Shown: positions 7,971 to 17,462 of the stretch, in pieces
Numbering within the stretch: position 1 is the stretch's first letter
Layout of the letters: each line of letters starts with the position of its first letter
Position numbers and translations under genes: made by a program
The notes under the pieces: generated by a model
Seen by the model: only the letters and a program-made list of their open reading frames with translations
Told to the model about the DNA's origin: nothing
Databases searched by the model: none
Assembly (NCBI GenBank): GCA_947593615.1
Contig: CANQDR010000014.1
Location: 1 to 48,521, forward strand
Length of the DNA stretch: 48,521 nucleotides
Source of the DNA: an uncultured Clostridia bacterium
Lineage (GTDB): Bacteria > Bacillota > Clostridia > Oscillospirales > Acutalibacteraceae
Direction of reading: 5' to 3'

Positions 7971-10682
7971 ATGCCCAATATTGATGATCGCATTCGAAAT
8001 ATCGACAATGTAATCTGCCGTCATATCGCGAGCGCAGGCTTCTCTCCTCGCGGAGCCGTTTCTCAGGATATTTTGGCTCAACTGCGTAACTTCATTGAGC
8101 ATATTATGCTGAAATTTTACGCGAATGGCGGAGATATTGAAAACACATATCCCAATATATGTGCTGCAATTGAATTCGTTCAAACACGCGGAGATCTGAA
8201 AGTGTTATATAAATTTCATGACTACCTTCAGATTGTAGCATCACACTATACACTCGATGAGGAAAATTCTGAAAGGTTGATGCTGAAGTATTATCAGAAT
8301 CTACTTGAAGTTAAAAATTTGCTTCACGACAGATTCGGTATGGATGTCCTCTCAAATCTTGACGATTTTCCGCTCCATGTGGATGAGGTTCTGCAGGAGT
8401 ATTATGAAAAGATTGCCGAAAAAATATGCCGGTATGATGTAAGAAATGCCGTAACTACAGATAAATACTACATTCAGAAAATCAAACCGTTTTTTGTCAA
8501 TCATCAAGTATACTATGAAGTCACTTTCACGCCCGCAAATGATTTTGCGAGCAAATCAAATAGAGTAATTGCTTTCACCAGAATCAGAATTACAGATTAC
8601 TACTCAGCAAGATTTTCTCTTTCCAACGATAGTATAGAAATATTAGGAAAGACCATGCCTGTTCTTGTTATTACAGGATGGGAAGTTGCAATAAGAGACT
8701 GCGAATATAAAAACTTCATATCAATTCTTTGCGGTCAGCAGAAAACGGTTAGCTATAAAGAGCAGCAGAATATCAGCCGATATCTTACAGCGACAGGTTT
8801 CAATCTTGCTGATTTAATGGATTTCCCGGACTCCGCATTTAATGAAGCAATGGCTATTATATGCGCTGATATTAGAAATCCAATCTTTGTGCCAGCATTA
8901 GAAGCGAGTAGGAATATTATCAGAAACCATAGTTCTGGAGAAAATATACTAAGGTATTTTCTTTATCAAATGAATAATAAGGTTATCAAGGCGCAGCGCC
9001 AATCAAATTCTAACGATAACCTATCTGATTTATATTTACAGAATGGATGCATACCGTTTGATACAATGCCCTTCATCAGTTCTCTGATTGGCCACAATCC
9101 TCGCTTAAGCGATTTGTTTGATTGCATACATGCCCAAGAAAGAAAGCATGAGCTTCTTGCCCGCTTTGTCCGCAACAACACGGAAATTAACGGCGAATTG
9201 TTTGCTACCGTCAGAGACATAGAGGGATTTGACAATATTGCGAGTTTGGCGCAGAAGTATAATGAAAAGCTGTGGTTTGGGCATAGAGAGCATGGTAAGC
9301 TGGTTATTGAAAATGGGCAGATTTTCATCAATGGTTACAAGGACGATACTTGTAAAATTATTAACAAGCTAAAACTCTTGTCATCTTCCGGCATCCAAAA
9401 CTATTCAAATTCTGTCGATGCATGGCTTTATGGGCCGAATTCTGGAGTGGACTGTGAGGAGAAAAAAGCTGCTTTACGGCAGATGTATGAGAACTCGAGA
9501 GTTGCGCTCATATATGGTTCTGCTGGCACCGGAAAATCAACTTTGATTAATCATGTGGCACACTTTTTCGCTAACAAGAGGAAATTATTCCTTTGCCAAA
9601 CAAATCCAGCAGTCGATAATCTAAAGCGCAGAGTTACGGCATCAAATTGCACATTCCTTACGATCTCTAAATTCTTATGGCGAGAAAATGTTCCAACAGA
9701 GTACGACTTATTGATTATTGACGAATCCAGTACAGTCAGTAATGATGACATGCGTAAAGTATTGGAAAAAGCGACCTTTCAGCTTCTTCTATTAGTTGGG
9801 GACACATACCAGATTAGCTCTATACGTTTTGGTAACTGGTTTAGTGTAGCACGCGCTTTTGTGCCCGAAACTTCTGTATTTGAGTTAACCGTTCCATATA
9901 GGAGCAATGATGATAATCTGAAATTGCTCTGGGCGCGGGTTAGGAATATGGATGATACCATTTTGGAGCTTATTGCGCGTCAGGAATACTCCATTACTTT
10001 GGACGCGTCAATTTTTGATAATGCAGAGGATGATGAAATAATTTTGTGTCTGAATTATGATGGGCTATACGGCATAAATAACATCAATCGCTTCTTGCAA
10101 GAAAGCAATCCTAATGAGACAGTTCAATGGGGTATCCAACAATATAAAATTGGTGACCCGGTTTTATTCAATGAATCCGACAGGTTTGCTCCCGTAATAT
10201 ACAACAACATGAAAGGAAAAATTGTCGGGATAGAAGTTTTTAACCCTGACGAAGCTGCTGGCTATATTCAGTTTGATGTTGAGCTAACTAAAGTTATAAA
10301 CGGCATGGATGCCTGGATGTGCGATTTTGAATTATTGGGAAATTCGGAACGGGGGAATTCTGTAGTCCGCTTCAAAGTATACAAAACAAGAAGCACAGAT
10401 GAAGATGATGAAGGAAGCTCAAGGGCTGTTGTACCGTTCCAAGTAGCTTATGCAGTATCAATACATAAGGCTCAGGGATTAGAATTCCGCTCAGTCAAGA
10501 TTGTTATCACTGATGAGGTGGATGAGCTTATCACGCATAATATTTTTTACACGGCAATAACAAGAGCCCAAAGCAAGCTGCGAATTTACTGGACTCCAGA
10601 AGTGGAGAATAAAGTCCTCACCAGCATCCAGCCAAGAAATATAAATAAGGATGTCGGATTGTTAAGACGGTATATTCGATAA
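7971..10682 (+). CDS. Large SF1 DNA/RNA helicase with a unique helical N-terminal region
   Basis: A 903-aa protein. The first 480 residues are not recognised and are largely helical, with LRNFIEHI at 38-45 (R39-x4-H44) as a possible second HEPN-type motif. The C-terminal half is an SF1 UvrD/RecD-like helicase: Walker A GSAGTGKST at 516-524, Walker B IIDESS at 582-587, GDTYQ as motif III, and near the end SIHKAQGLEF and FYTAITRAQSKLRIYW as motifs V and VI. The start has AAGGAG at good spacing, 97 bp after the HEPN gene. Clustering with the hsd genes and HEPN protein suggests a defence function, either as an add-on to the type I system or as a separate two-gene module. The role is inference. 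Confidence 0.8.
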   Translation: MPNIDDRIRNIDNVICRHIASAGFSPRGAVSQDILAQLRNFIEHIMLKFYANGGDIENTYPNICAAIEFVQTRGDLKVLYKFHDYLQIVASHYTLDEENSERLMLKYYQNLLEVKNLLHDRFGMDVLSNLDDFPLHVDEVLQEYYEKIAEKICRYDVRNAVTTDKYYIQKIKPFFVNHQVYYEVTFTPANDFASKSNRVIAFTRIRITDYYSARFSLSNDSIEILGKTMPVLVITGWEVAIRDCEYKNFISILCGQQKTVSYKEQQNISRYLTATGFNLADLMDFPDSAFNEAMAIICADIRNPIFVPALEASRNIIRNHSSGENILRYFLYQMNNKVIKAQRQSNSNDNLSDLYLQNGCIPFDTMPFISSLIGHNPRLSDLFDCIHAQERKHELLARFVRNNTEINGELFATVRDIEGFDNIASLAQKYNEKLWFGHREHGKLVIENGQIFINGYKDDTCKIINKLKLLSSSGIQNYSNSVDAWLYGPNSGVDCEEKKAALRQMYENSRVALIYGSAGTGKSTLINHVAHFFANKRKLFLCQTNPAVDNLKRRVTASNCTFLTISKFLWRENVPTEYDLLIIDESSTVSNDDMRKVLEKATFQLLLLVGDTYQISSIRFGNWFSVARAFVPETSVFELTVPYRSNDDNLKLLWARVRNMDDTILELIARQEYSITLDASIFDNAEDDEIILCLNYDGLYGINNINRFLQESNPNETVQWGIQQYKIGDPVLFNESDRFAPVIYNNMKGKIVGIEVFNPDEAAGYIQFDVELTKVINGMDAWMCDFELLGNSERGNSVVRFKVYKTRSTDEDDEGSSRAVVPFQVAYAVSIHKAQGLEFRSVKIVITDEVDELITHNIFYTAITRAQSKLRIYWTPEVENKVLTSIQPRNINKDVGLLRRYIR

Positions 10683-10794
10683 TACTTGCGAGAGAGTAGC
10701 CTCTATGAAATAACCAGTCCGCTCATTTAACACCTTTGCACATTTCCCGTGCTGTCAGTAGAATATAATCAAACAAAACTATGGAGGTTTGATT

Positions 10795-11103
10795 ATGGAA
10801 CTGACTTACACGAAACACGGCGATTACTATCTTCCCGATCTGGATATACCGGCTAAAGAGAAAGTGCCGGCAAATAGGTACGGACGGATGCACGGTGACT
10901 ACCTGAAGAAGAATAACTGGGTCGCGTACAATGAACTTCTTTTCTCAGGCAAACTGACCCGTTACCTGGAGGAGCTTGGCGAGCAGGCAGATAAAATGCT
11001 TGCGGGAGCTTTTATTGTTATGACTGTAAGCGTGGGTTGTTGGTGTGGTATCCTTAACTATGTGAAACTCCTCTCTCCCATTTTGAAACCGCTTTATCGG
11101 TAA
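10795..11103 (+). pseudogene. tnpV: Truncated tnpV-type transposon protein
   Basis: The ATG at 10795 follows GGAGG at 10783-10787. Residues 1 to about 72 (LTYTKHGDYYLPDLDIPAKE, then YGRMHGDYLKKNN and LTRYLEELGEQADKML) match the TnpV family and align with the complete copy at 11509-11889. After that the frame runs 30 more residues through unrelated sequence that is antisense to an XRE regulator, so the C-terminal third is lost. TnpV proteins accompany Clostridia transposons; their function is unclear. The break lies between about 11000 and 11060. Confidence 0.75.
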
Positions 11104-11191
11104 TATGTAATTGAGCAGCTAAATCTTTTTGTGTCAACTTCTGCTCTTTTCGCAATTCGGCAATAAATTGTCCTATTTTGATTTCGTTCAT
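11054..11191 (-). pseudogene. Truncated XRE-family HTH regulator
   Basis: A 45-codon minus-strand reading frame with start at 11191 and a GGAGG ribosome binding site. It encodes the DNA-binding domain only: IGQFIAELRKEQKLTQKDLA, then ITDKAVSKWERGVS, the classic XRE recognition-helix signature, and it stops two codons later. Intact relatives continue for roughly 60 or more residues, so the gene is cut at the same junction that truncates the tnpV gene on the other strand. The promoter is preserved. Confidence 0.8.
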
Positions 11192-11233
11192 AGCATTGAT
11201 TTCCTCCCTGAATATCTGGCTGATTACAATTGC

Positions 11234-11275
11234 ATTATATATTGGTTTTATCCGAGCTGCAACCGACCAACGGTT
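11234..11275 (-). promoter_or_regulatory. Promoter and probable operator of the truncated XRE gene
   Basis: Read on the minus strand, TTGCAG (11257-11262) and TATAAT (11234-11239) are 17 bp apart. The palindrome AACCGACCAACGGTT (11261-11275) overlaps the -35 box, a usual place for an autorepressor site. Confidence 0.55.
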
Positions 11276-11460
11276 TAATCTGGTACAGTAAACTAAGGGT
11301 AGAGTCTATCATAATTCTGCTTGTATCACTCGGTTGTCCGCTTGACATCTATAATTATGCGCCAAAAATGTGAAGAAATCTACCACAAGCAGCGATTCCT
11401 CGGTGAGAATCTTCCCGATTATACTGCCGACTTTATGACTTCTTGAACACCTGCCGAACA
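11276..11460. other. Gene-poor junction DNA between transposon fragments
   Basis: No convincing gene. A 29-codon plus-strand frame (11357-11446, MRQKCEEIYHKQRFLGENLP...) without ribosome binding site could be the residue of a lost mobile-element gene, but is too short to assign. Confidence 0.35.
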
Positions 11461-11490
11461 GAAAAAGCCGCCGTCGATTGACAGCGGCAA
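11461..11490 (-). terminator. Intrinsic terminator behind the complete tnpV gene
   Basis: On the minus strand GCCGCTG and its complement around an 8-nt loop are followed by TTTTTC, 19 bp beyond the tnpV stop codon. Confidence 0.65.
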
Positions 11491-11508
11491 TTCCCTGTTA
11501 AGTGGGTA

Positions 11509-11889
11509 TCAGTTGTAAATCAAATCGTTGTAAACAACCTCTGCGGCTCGGTTTCGGATGCTGTTCACCCGACCGATCCACTCCATTTGGTCTTGCGCCT
11601 TGAGCGTTTCGGTCACACCCGCACGCTCCGCCATCTGTTTTACCAGCCGGAAAAACAGTTCCTCCGCCTGTCGGTCGATATCAGCAAGATACCTGTTCAG
11701 CTTACAGGCAGTAAGCAGATTGTAGTACAAGATGCGGTGATGCTCCTTCAAGTACCGTCTGCGTCGCTGCCCCCATATTCCAATAGGCCGTCCTTCCTCA
11801 GTGGGTAATGCAAGATCAGGCAGATTGTATGCGCCTTGCAGGGTGTAGCGGATGTCCGTCTTTTCGTTGGTGTTTTGTCTGTTCATCAT
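11509..11889 (-). CDS. tnpV: TnpV-family transposon-encoded protein
   Basis: A 126-aa protein when started at the ATG of 11887-11889, which has GGAGG six bases upstream; a longer frame exists but lacks this site. It shows the TnpV pattern: IRYTLQGAYNLPDLALPTEE, IGIWGQRRRRYLKEHH, CKLNRYLADIDRQAEEL and the C-terminal QDQMEWIGRVNSIRNRAAEVV. It is a typical passenger of Clostridia mobile elements and is usually found with transposon recombinases, none of which is visible here. Function unknown. It marks the right part of the first mobile region. Confidence 0.8.
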   Translation of the reverse strand: MMNRQNTNEKTDIRYTLQGAYNLPDLALPTEEGRPIGIWGQRRRRYLKEHHRILYYNLLTACKLNRYLADIDRQAEELFFRLVKQMAERAGVTETLKAQDQMEWIGRVNSIRNRAAEVVYNDLIYN

Positions 11890-11932
11890 GTAATCCTCCA
11901 ATATGATTGTTATCCTACATTCCAATCATTCC

Positions 11933-11944
11933 GGCTGATTACAA
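11933..11944. repeat. 12-bp direct repeat flanking the tnpV/XRE debris (other copy 11218-11229)
   Basis: GGCTGATTACAA occurs at 11218-11229 and 11933-11944, 715 bp apart in the same orientation. Could be a recombination trace or chance. Confidence 0.4.
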
Positions 11945-11950
11945 AAGCCG

Positions 11951-11984
11951 AAGGGAGAGGACTTCCTTACGGAGCCTCTCCCTT
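11951..11984 (-). terminator. Strong hairpin after the membrane-protein gene
   Basis: Perfect 10-bp arms AAGGGAGAGG (11951-11960) and CCTCTCCCTT (11975-11984) with a 14-nt loop. On the minus strand it follows the stop at 12021 but has only a weak T-run (CGGCTTTTG) behind it, so termination is probable rather than certain. Confidence 0.5.
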
Positions 11985-12020
11985 TAGAGGTCAGCTTTTT
12001 TATTGGTAAGTAAATAAAAT

Positions 12021-12611
12021 TTATTCTTCTTTGCTGTCAGCAGTTTCCTCTGTATTTTCAGATTCATCTGCAACAAAATCTGTATCATCAATTTCTTCAG
12101 ATGTTTCTTCAACGGTTTCATCAGAATCGTTGTTTATAAGATCTGCTTCAACTCCGCCCTCAAGAACCTCGGGTGCAGAATCCTGAACATCGTCAGCGGC
12201 ATCTTCATCTGCAACTTCAAATCCGCTGAGGAATGTATACGGCACACCGTAACCCAAAGCTACGCTGGCAAGAATTACTATTACGCTGAGTCCGCCGCTG
12301 TTTGATGCAAAAACATCATTAAACGGCATACCGGGTGCGAGAGATGCAATAATAATGTAGAGTGACGGAATTACGAGAATGATTAATGTTATAAGCGAAA
12401 AACGCTTTATAGCCTTGCCGTCACCTACGCGTGTTGCATAAAAAAGCAAAAGTCCGAATACCACAAAAAGAATGATGCTTACTACAGAGCTTGCAAAAAC
12501 TGAAATTGTACTTGTGAATTGACTGAAGAAATGCGCGCATACAATAAACGCGATGATGAGAAATGCAGAGAAAAACAGATTTACGGTCTCTCTTTTATCA
12601 GGTTTTTTCAA
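12021..12611 (-). CDS. Four-helix membrane protein with long acidic tail
   Basis: A 196-aa protein starting at a TTG (12609-12611) with GGAGG eight bases upstream. Four hydrophobic helices lie at about 10-28, 33-59, 70-92 and 105-130. The last 65 residues are strongly acidic and rich in Asp, Glu, Ser and Thr (for example DSDETVEETSEEIDDTD), which should sit in the cytoplasm as a disordered tail. The family is not recognised. It lies 118 bp downstream of prmA on the same strand and could be transcribed from its own weak promoter. It seems to be the first chromosomal gene next to the mobile region. Confidence 0.8.
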   Translation of the reverse strand: MKKPDKRETVNLFFSAFLIIAFIVCAHFFSQFTSTISVFASSVVSIILFVVFGLLLFYATRVGDGKAIKRFSLITLIILVIPSLYIIIASLAPGMPFNDVFASNSGGLSVIVILASVALGYGVPYTFLSGFEVADEDAADDVQDSAPEVLEGGVEADLINNDSDETVEETSEEIDDTDFVADESENTEETADSKEE

Positions 12612-12729
12612 ATTCAGGACCTCCGAACATAATATTTAAGTTGATTTTATCAGTATAATGTGACAGTTTTGTGAAAATTTAACTTTTTTATCTATTAGTA
12701 AGTAGAAATTTATTCATTTTTGTATCATA

Positions 12730-13656
12730 TTACCGATTTGCAGCCTTTGCCGCAAAACACGCCCAGCCGTTTTCAAGGTGTTCTTCAATGATGTCAAAAT
12801 GCTTGCTTACCGATTTTTTGACTTCTTCGGCCCTTGTGTCAATAATTCCGCTCATAATATAAACGGCGCCGTCTTTCATAAAGTCCTTTATGCCCGCTGA
12901 CAAAAACATAATTGCATCGGCAACAATGTTTGCAAGCACAATGTCGTACTTGCCCTCAACCTTTTCGGTAAAGCTTCCGCAGATTGCGGTGAATTTGTCG
13001 CTAACGGCGTTTATTTCGGCATTTTCCTTTGCGGTTCTTACAGCAGTTTCATCTATGTCAACGCCTACTGCCCTTTCTGCGCCGAGCAGCAGGGTGGCAA
13101 TTCCGAGAATACCGCTTCCGCAGCCTACGTCAAGAACGCTGTCGCCTTTTTTAAGATATTTTTCGCACATTTCAAGGCAAAGCCGAGTGGTTTCGTGACT
13201 TCCTGTGCCAAAGGCAAGACCCGGGTCAATGTTGAGAACCTTTCTGCCGTCAGAGTCATAATCATCTCGCCAGCTCGGGCGGATCAATAGCTTTTTGCCC
13301 ACGGGAATGGGATGAAAATACTGCTTCCAGTTGTTACGCCAGTCCTCTTCAGCGCAGTAGAGAAGTTTTATTGAATGTTCAATTTTTTCGGCATTATATC
13401 TCTCTGATAAAAACGCAACTGCCTCAGAGGGAGAAACATCAGGTTCAAGATAAATATGTACAAAAGCCTTGTTTCTGTCTTTTTTTAACAATTCCTCGTC
13501 TATGAGGTCAATATGAGCTATTTCCTCAACCTCGTGTTCAAGGTTGGCATAGTCCTCTATGTAAATACCGTATGGCACGACAACATTTGCTATATCGCTC
13601 GCTTTTTCAATATCGTGCGCATTAACGGTAATTTTAATTTCTGTCCAAAGTTCCAT
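12730..13656 (-). CDS. prmA: Ribosomal protein L11 methyltransferase
   Basis: A 308-aa SAM-dependent methyltransferase that modifies ribosomal protein L11. An N-terminal substrate-binding domain (about 1-100) precedes the catalytic domain, with GTGSHETT at 150-157, the SAM motif DVGCGSG at 176-182, GVDIDETAV after it, and NIVADAI as the PrmA-type motif IV. It starts 9 bp after the dnaJ stop with AAGGTG as ribosome binding site, so it is the last gene of the heat-shock operon, a common arrangement in Firmicutes. Confidence 0.93.
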   Translation of the reverse strand: MELWTEIKITVNAHDIEKASDIANVVVPYGIYIEDYANLEHEVEEIAHIDLIDEELLKKDRNKAFVHIYLEPDVSPSEAVAFLSERYNAEKIEHSIKLLYCAEEDWRNNWKQYFHPIPVGKKLLIRPSWRDDYDSDGRKVLNIDPGLAFGTGSHETTRLCLEMCEKYLKKGDSVLDVGCGSGILGIATLLLGAERAVGVDIDETAVRTAKENAEINAVSDKFTAICGSFTEKVEGKYDIVLANIVADAIMFLSAGIKDFMKDGAVYIMSGIIDTRAEEVKKSVSKHFDIIEEHLENGWACFAAKAANR

Positions 13657-13665
13657 TGAAGCACC

Positions 13666-14808
13666 TTAATCGTTAAACATCTTTTTCAGTTTTTCAAAAA
13701 AGTTATTTCGCTGAGCGTAATTCTTATCGTTTGTAACATTTTCAAGCTGGTGAATGAGCTCTTTTTGCTTTGAATTCAGGTTTTTCGGAACTTCAACGTT
13801 CACCCTAACATACTGGTCGCCCTTGCCTCTGCCGTTTAGATGCTGAATACCCTTGCCCTTGAGCTTGAAAATATCTCCCGGCTGAGTACCCTCATGGACG
13901 AAGTATGTCACCTTGCCGTCAAGAGTGGGAACAACTACGTCTGCTCCGAGAGCCGCCTGAGCAAAAGTAATCGGCATATCGCACCACACATCGTCGCCTC
14001 TGCGTTCAAACACAGGGTGAGGACGTACATTTACATAAACGTGCAGATCTCCGGATGGACCGTTGTTATATCCTGCGTTTCCTCTGCCGCCAACATTTAA
14101 AATTTGCTGGTCCTTAATGCCGGCAGGTATAGTGACGTCAACTGTCTTGTTTTTGCGCTGTCTGCCCGAACCGCCGCATTTTCTGCATGGATTGTCAATG
14201 ATTTTTCCCTTTCCGTGGCACGCGTCACAGGTTCGCTGGGTCTGTACAACGCCAAACGGAGTTCTCTGGTTTATTGTAACCTTTCCCGAACCGCCGCAGG
14301 CCGAACATGTTTTTGGCTTTGAGCCTGCCTGCGCGCCCGTGCCGTGGCATTCGCCGCATGAGGTCACGCAGTTGTAGCTGACGTTTTTCTTGCATCCCAT
14401 AGCCGCTTCTTCAAAAGAAATGTGAATGCTTGCTTCAACGTCGCTTCCGCGCATAGGAGCGTTTGCGTTGTTTGAACGTCTGCCTCCGAACCCTCCGAAA
14501 AAGCTTGAGAATATGTCGTCAAGGTCAATGCCCTGACCAAACGGACTTCCACCGCCCGGACCGCCTGCACCGAAGTTCGGATCAACTCCTGCGTGACCGA
14601 ACTGGTCGTAGCGCGCGCGTTTATCTTTGTCTGACAGAACCTCGTATGCCTCGTTTACTTCCTTGAACTTTTCCTCACACGCTTTGTCACCCGGATGTAG
14701 GTCTGGGTGATATTTTTTGGCACTTGTTCTGTATGCCTTTTTTATTTCATCGTCGCTCGCGCCCTTCTGAACGCCAAGCACCTCATAGTAATCTCTTTTA
14801 TCTGCCAT
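13666..14808 (-). CDS. dnaJ: Chaperone protein DnaJ (Hsp40)
   Basis: A 380-aa type I J-protein, the co-chaperone that delivers clients to DnaK and triggers its ATPase. The J domain is at the N-terminus ([20 protein letters not shown]) with HPD in [12 protein letters not shown] Gly/Phe-rich linker ([12 protein letters not shown]) follows, then four zinc-binding CxxCxGxG repeats: [24 protein letters not shown] and CRKCGGSG. The C-terminal peptide-binding domains are complete. It is separated from dnaK by 158 bp that contain a hairpin. Confidence 0.97.
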   Translation of the reverse strand: MADKRDYYEVLGVQKGASDDEIKKAYRTSAKKYHPDLHPGDKACEEKFKEVNEAYEVLSDKDKRARYDQFGHAGVDPNFGAGGPGGGSPFGQGIDLDDIFSSFFGGFGGRRSNNANAPMRGSDVEASIHISFEEAAMGCKKNVSYNCVTSCGECHGTGAQAGSKPKTCSACGGSGKVTINQRTPFGVVQTQRTCDACHGKGKIIDNPCRKCGGSGRQRKNKTVDVTIPAGIKDQQILNVGGRGNAGYNNGPSGDLHVYVNVRPHPVFERRGDDVWCDMPITFAQAALGADVVVPTLDGKVTYFVHEGTQPGDIFKLKGKGIQHLNGRGKGDQYVRVNVEVPKNLNSKQKELIHQLENVTNDKNYAQRNNFFEKLKKMFND

Positions 14809-14917
14809 ATTCTCACCCTTTTAGCTCGTGGATATAGGTCGTATTAATTATAATATATTTTGATTTTCGACCGTACATAATTATTGTTATAAAAAACTGC
14901 TGTAAAATTACACCGTA

Positions 14918-14944
14918 AAGGAGCTGCCATAAAAACAGCTCCTT
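14918..14944 (-). promoter_or_regulatory. Hairpin in the dnaK-dnaJ gap
   Basis: Perfect 9-bp arms AAGGAGCTG (14918-14926) and CAGCTCCTT (14936-14944). No U-tract follows on the minus strand, so it more likely limits read-through or stabilises the upstream mRNA than terminates fully. Confidence 0.5.
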
Positions 14945-14966
14945 CATACATAATATTATATATTAA

Positions 14967-16814
14967 TTATTTGTTGTCGTCAACGTCCTTAAAATCTGCG
15001 TCGTAAACATTCGGGTCACCGCTGTTATTCGGCTGTGCGCCGCCCATATCCGGAGCGCCCGGCTGAGGATTTCCCTGAGGAGCTGCCTGCTGATAAAGCT
15101 TTGCGGAAATATCATAGAGAGTTTTCTGCAAGTCATCTTTCGCTGCTTTCATAAGGTCAGCGTCATTTTTTGAAATTGCCTCTTTAAGTGCGGAGATCTT
15201 TGTATTGAGATTGTTTTTATCATCATCTACAAGCTTGTCGCCGTTTTCGTTTACGAGCTTTTCTGCCTGATAAACCATATTCTCTGCTTCGTTCTTAGCG
15301 TCAACTTCTTCACGGCGCTTCTTATCCTCGGCAGCATACTGCTCGGCTTCCTTAACAGCCTTGTCAATGTCCTCTTTGCTCATATTTGTTGAAGAAGAAA
15401 TTGTAATTTTCTGTTCCTTGCCAGTGCCTAAATCCTTTGCAGATACATTTACGATACCGTTTGCGTCAATGTCAAATGTAACTTCAATCTGCGGAACGCC
15501 GCGCATTGCAGGAGCAATGCCTGTAAGGGCAAATAATCCGAGCTGTTTGTTGTCGCGTGCAAATTCACGTTCACCCTGAAGCACGTTGATTTCAACCTGA
15601 GTCTGATTGTCGGCAGCCGTAGAGAATATCTGGCTTTTCTTTGTAGGAATGGTTGTGTTTCTGTCAATAATCTTTGTCATTACACCGCCCATAGTTTCAA
15701 CGCCGAGTGAGAGAGGAGTAACGTCAAGAAGGAGAAGTCCGTCAACTTCGCCGCCGAGTACGCCTGCCTGAATAGCTGCACCTATAGCAACACATTCGTC
15801 GGGGTTGATTCCCTTGAACGGCTCTTTGCCTATAAGCTTTTTAACTGCATCCTGAACAGCAGGGATTCTTGAAGAACCTCCTACCATAAGAACCTTGTCA
15901 ATCTGGCTTATCTGAAGACCTGAGTCTGAAAGAGCAGAGCGAACGGGTCCCATAGTAGCTTCAACGAGGTCTGATGTAAGCTCGTCAAACTTTGCTCTTG
16001 TGAGAGTTAAGTCAAGGTGCTTAGGACCTGTCTGGTCGGCTGTGATAAACGGAAGATTAATTGAAGATGTGGTAACGCCCGAAAGCTCGATTTTAGCTTT
16101 TTCAGCAGCCTCTTTTAATCTCTGCATAGCCATTTTGTCTGATGAAAGATCAACGCCTGTTTCGGTCTTGAATGATGAAACCATCCAGTCTATAATTCTC
16201 TTGTCGAAGTCGTCGCCGCCAAGACGGTTGTTACCAGCTGTTGCAAGAACCTCCTGAACGCCGTCGCCCATTTCAATGATAGATACGTCGAATGTGCCGC
16301 CGCCGAGGTCGTAAACCATAACTTTCTGGTCATTTTCTTTATCAACGCCATATGAAAGTGCAGCGGCAGTAGGCTCGTTGATAATTCTCTTAACGTCAAG
16401 ACCTGCAATTTTGCCTGCGTCCTTTGTAGCCTGACGCTGAGCGTCGGTAAAGTATGCGGGAACCGTGATTACAGCCTGTGTAACCGTTTCGCCGAGATAA
16501 GCCTCTGCGTCAGCCTTGAGCTTCTGCAAAATCATTGCTGAAATTTCCTGAGGGGTGTAGCTTTTGCCGTCAATTGTAACCTTATGAGAAGAACCCATTT
16601 CTCTTTTGATTGAAGCAACTGTTCTTTCGGGATTGGTAATAGCCTGACGTTTTGCAACCTGTCCTACCATTCTTTCGCCGTCCTTGGAAAATGCAACAAC
16701 GGACGGAGTTGTTCTTGCACCCTCTGCGTTTGCGATTACAACCGGCTCGCCGCCTTCAATAACTGCTACGCAGGAGTTTGTTGTACCTAAATCTATGCCT
16801 ATTGTTTTTGCCAT
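14967..16814 (-). CDS. dnaK: Chaperone protein DnaK (Hsp70)
   Basis: A 615-aa Hsp70, normal length for the family. The nucleotide-binding domain begins [14 protein letters not shown] (5-18) and contains [13 protein letters not shown] and the [10 protein letters not shown] signature; the substrate-binding domain and helical lid follow. The tail is Gly/Pro/Gln-rich and ends in [11 protein letters not shown]. It folds nascent and stress-damaged proteins with DnaJ and GrpE. It lies 64 bp downstream of grpE in the CIRCE-controlled operon. Confidence 0.98.
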   Translation of the reverse strand: MAKTIGIDLGTTNSCVAVIEGGEPVVIANAEGARTTPSVVAFSKDGERMVGQVAKRQAITNPERTVASIKREMGSSHKVTIDGKSYTPQEISAMILQKLKADAEAYLGETVTQAVITVPAYFTDAQRQATKDAGKIAGLDVKRIINEPTAAALSYGVDKENDQKVMVYDLGGGTFDVSIIEMGDGVQEVLATAGNNRLGGDDFDKRIIDWMVSSFKTETGVDLSSDKMAMQRLKEAAEKAKIELSGVTTSSINLPFITADQTGPKHLDLTLTRAKFDELTSDLVEATMGPVRSALSDSGLQISQIDKVLMVGGSSRIPAVQDAVKKLIGKEPFKGINPDECVAIGAAIQAGVLGGEVDGLLLLDVTPLSLGVETMGGVMTKIIDRNTTIPTKKSQIFSTAADNQTQVEINVLQGEREFARDNKQLGLFALTGIAPAMRGVPQIEVTFDIDANGIVNVSAKDLGTGKEQKITISSSTNMSKEDIDKAVKEAEQYAAEDKKRREEVDAKNEAENMVYQAEKLVNENGDKLVDDDKNNLNTKISALKEAISKNDADLMKAAKDDLQKTLYDISAKLYQQAAPQGNPQPGAPDMGGAQPNNSGDPNVYDADFKDVDDNK

Positions 16815-16878
16815 AATAATTTCCTCCAGTATTTTGTAAATGATAAATATTTATATATTAATCTGCTTTAACTGAAAA

Positions 16879-17439
16879 TCAGTCGCAGTTTGCAACCTGT
16901 ACCATTGCGTGGCGTATGATTTTATCGCCGATTTTGTATCCTGTCTGGAACACCTGAGCAATTGTGTTTTTGCCGAGCTCCTCGCTGTCAATCTTGGAAA
17001 TTGCGTTGTGTATGTTCGGGTCAAACTCGTCACCTGTTTTTCCGTAGGACTCTATTTTGAGTTTTTCAAAGGATTTTGCAAGCTGATTTGATACAAGCTC
17101 AATTCCCTTTACAATCTCCGGGTCTGCGCCCGAAAGATTTTCAAGAGCCATTCTTATGCTGTCGGCTACGGGCAGAAGCTCTGTGACTGCCTTTGCCGTT
17201 GCGTCATCATATATTGTGAGCTTCTCGTTTGAGGTGCGTTTGCGGTAGTTATCATACTCAGCCGCAAGGCGCATATATTTGTCTTTCTGCGAAGCAAGCT
17301 CATCTTCGAGAGTCTTGATTTTTTCGGTGCTGTCGTCCTTTGGTTCTTCTGCTTTTTCGGCAGGCTGTGATTCAACCTCGGCGGTCTGCTCTTCCTTTAC
17401 AGTAGTTTCTTCGGTGTTTTCGGTTTTTTTCTTTGACAT
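16879..17439 (-). CDS. grpE: Nucleotide exchange factor GrpE
   Basis: A 186-aa GrpE that releases ADP from DnaK. The first 50 residues are acidic and low in complexity, followed by a long coiled coil (IKTLEDELASQKDKYMRLAA) and the beta-domain carrying the GrpE signature (IHNAISKID, then GKNTIAQVFQTGYKIGDKII). It begins 23 bp after hrcA and carries an AAGGGGG ribosome binding site. Confidence 0.96.
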   Translation of the reverse strand: MSKKKTENTEETTVKEEQTAEVESQPAEKAEEPKDDSTEKIKTLEDELASQKDKYMRLAAEYDNYRKRTSNEKLTIYDDATAKAVTELLPVADSIRMALENLSGADPEIVKGIELVSNQLAKSFEKLKIESYGKTGDEFDPNIHNAISKIDSEELGKNTIAQVFQTGYKIGDKIIRHAMVQVANCD

Positions 17440-17462
17440 CTTTATCCCCCTTTTAGAATTTG

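Noticed and set aside
11357..11446. 29-aa gene
   Set aside because: No ribosome binding site, no recognised similarity, and located in junction debris.
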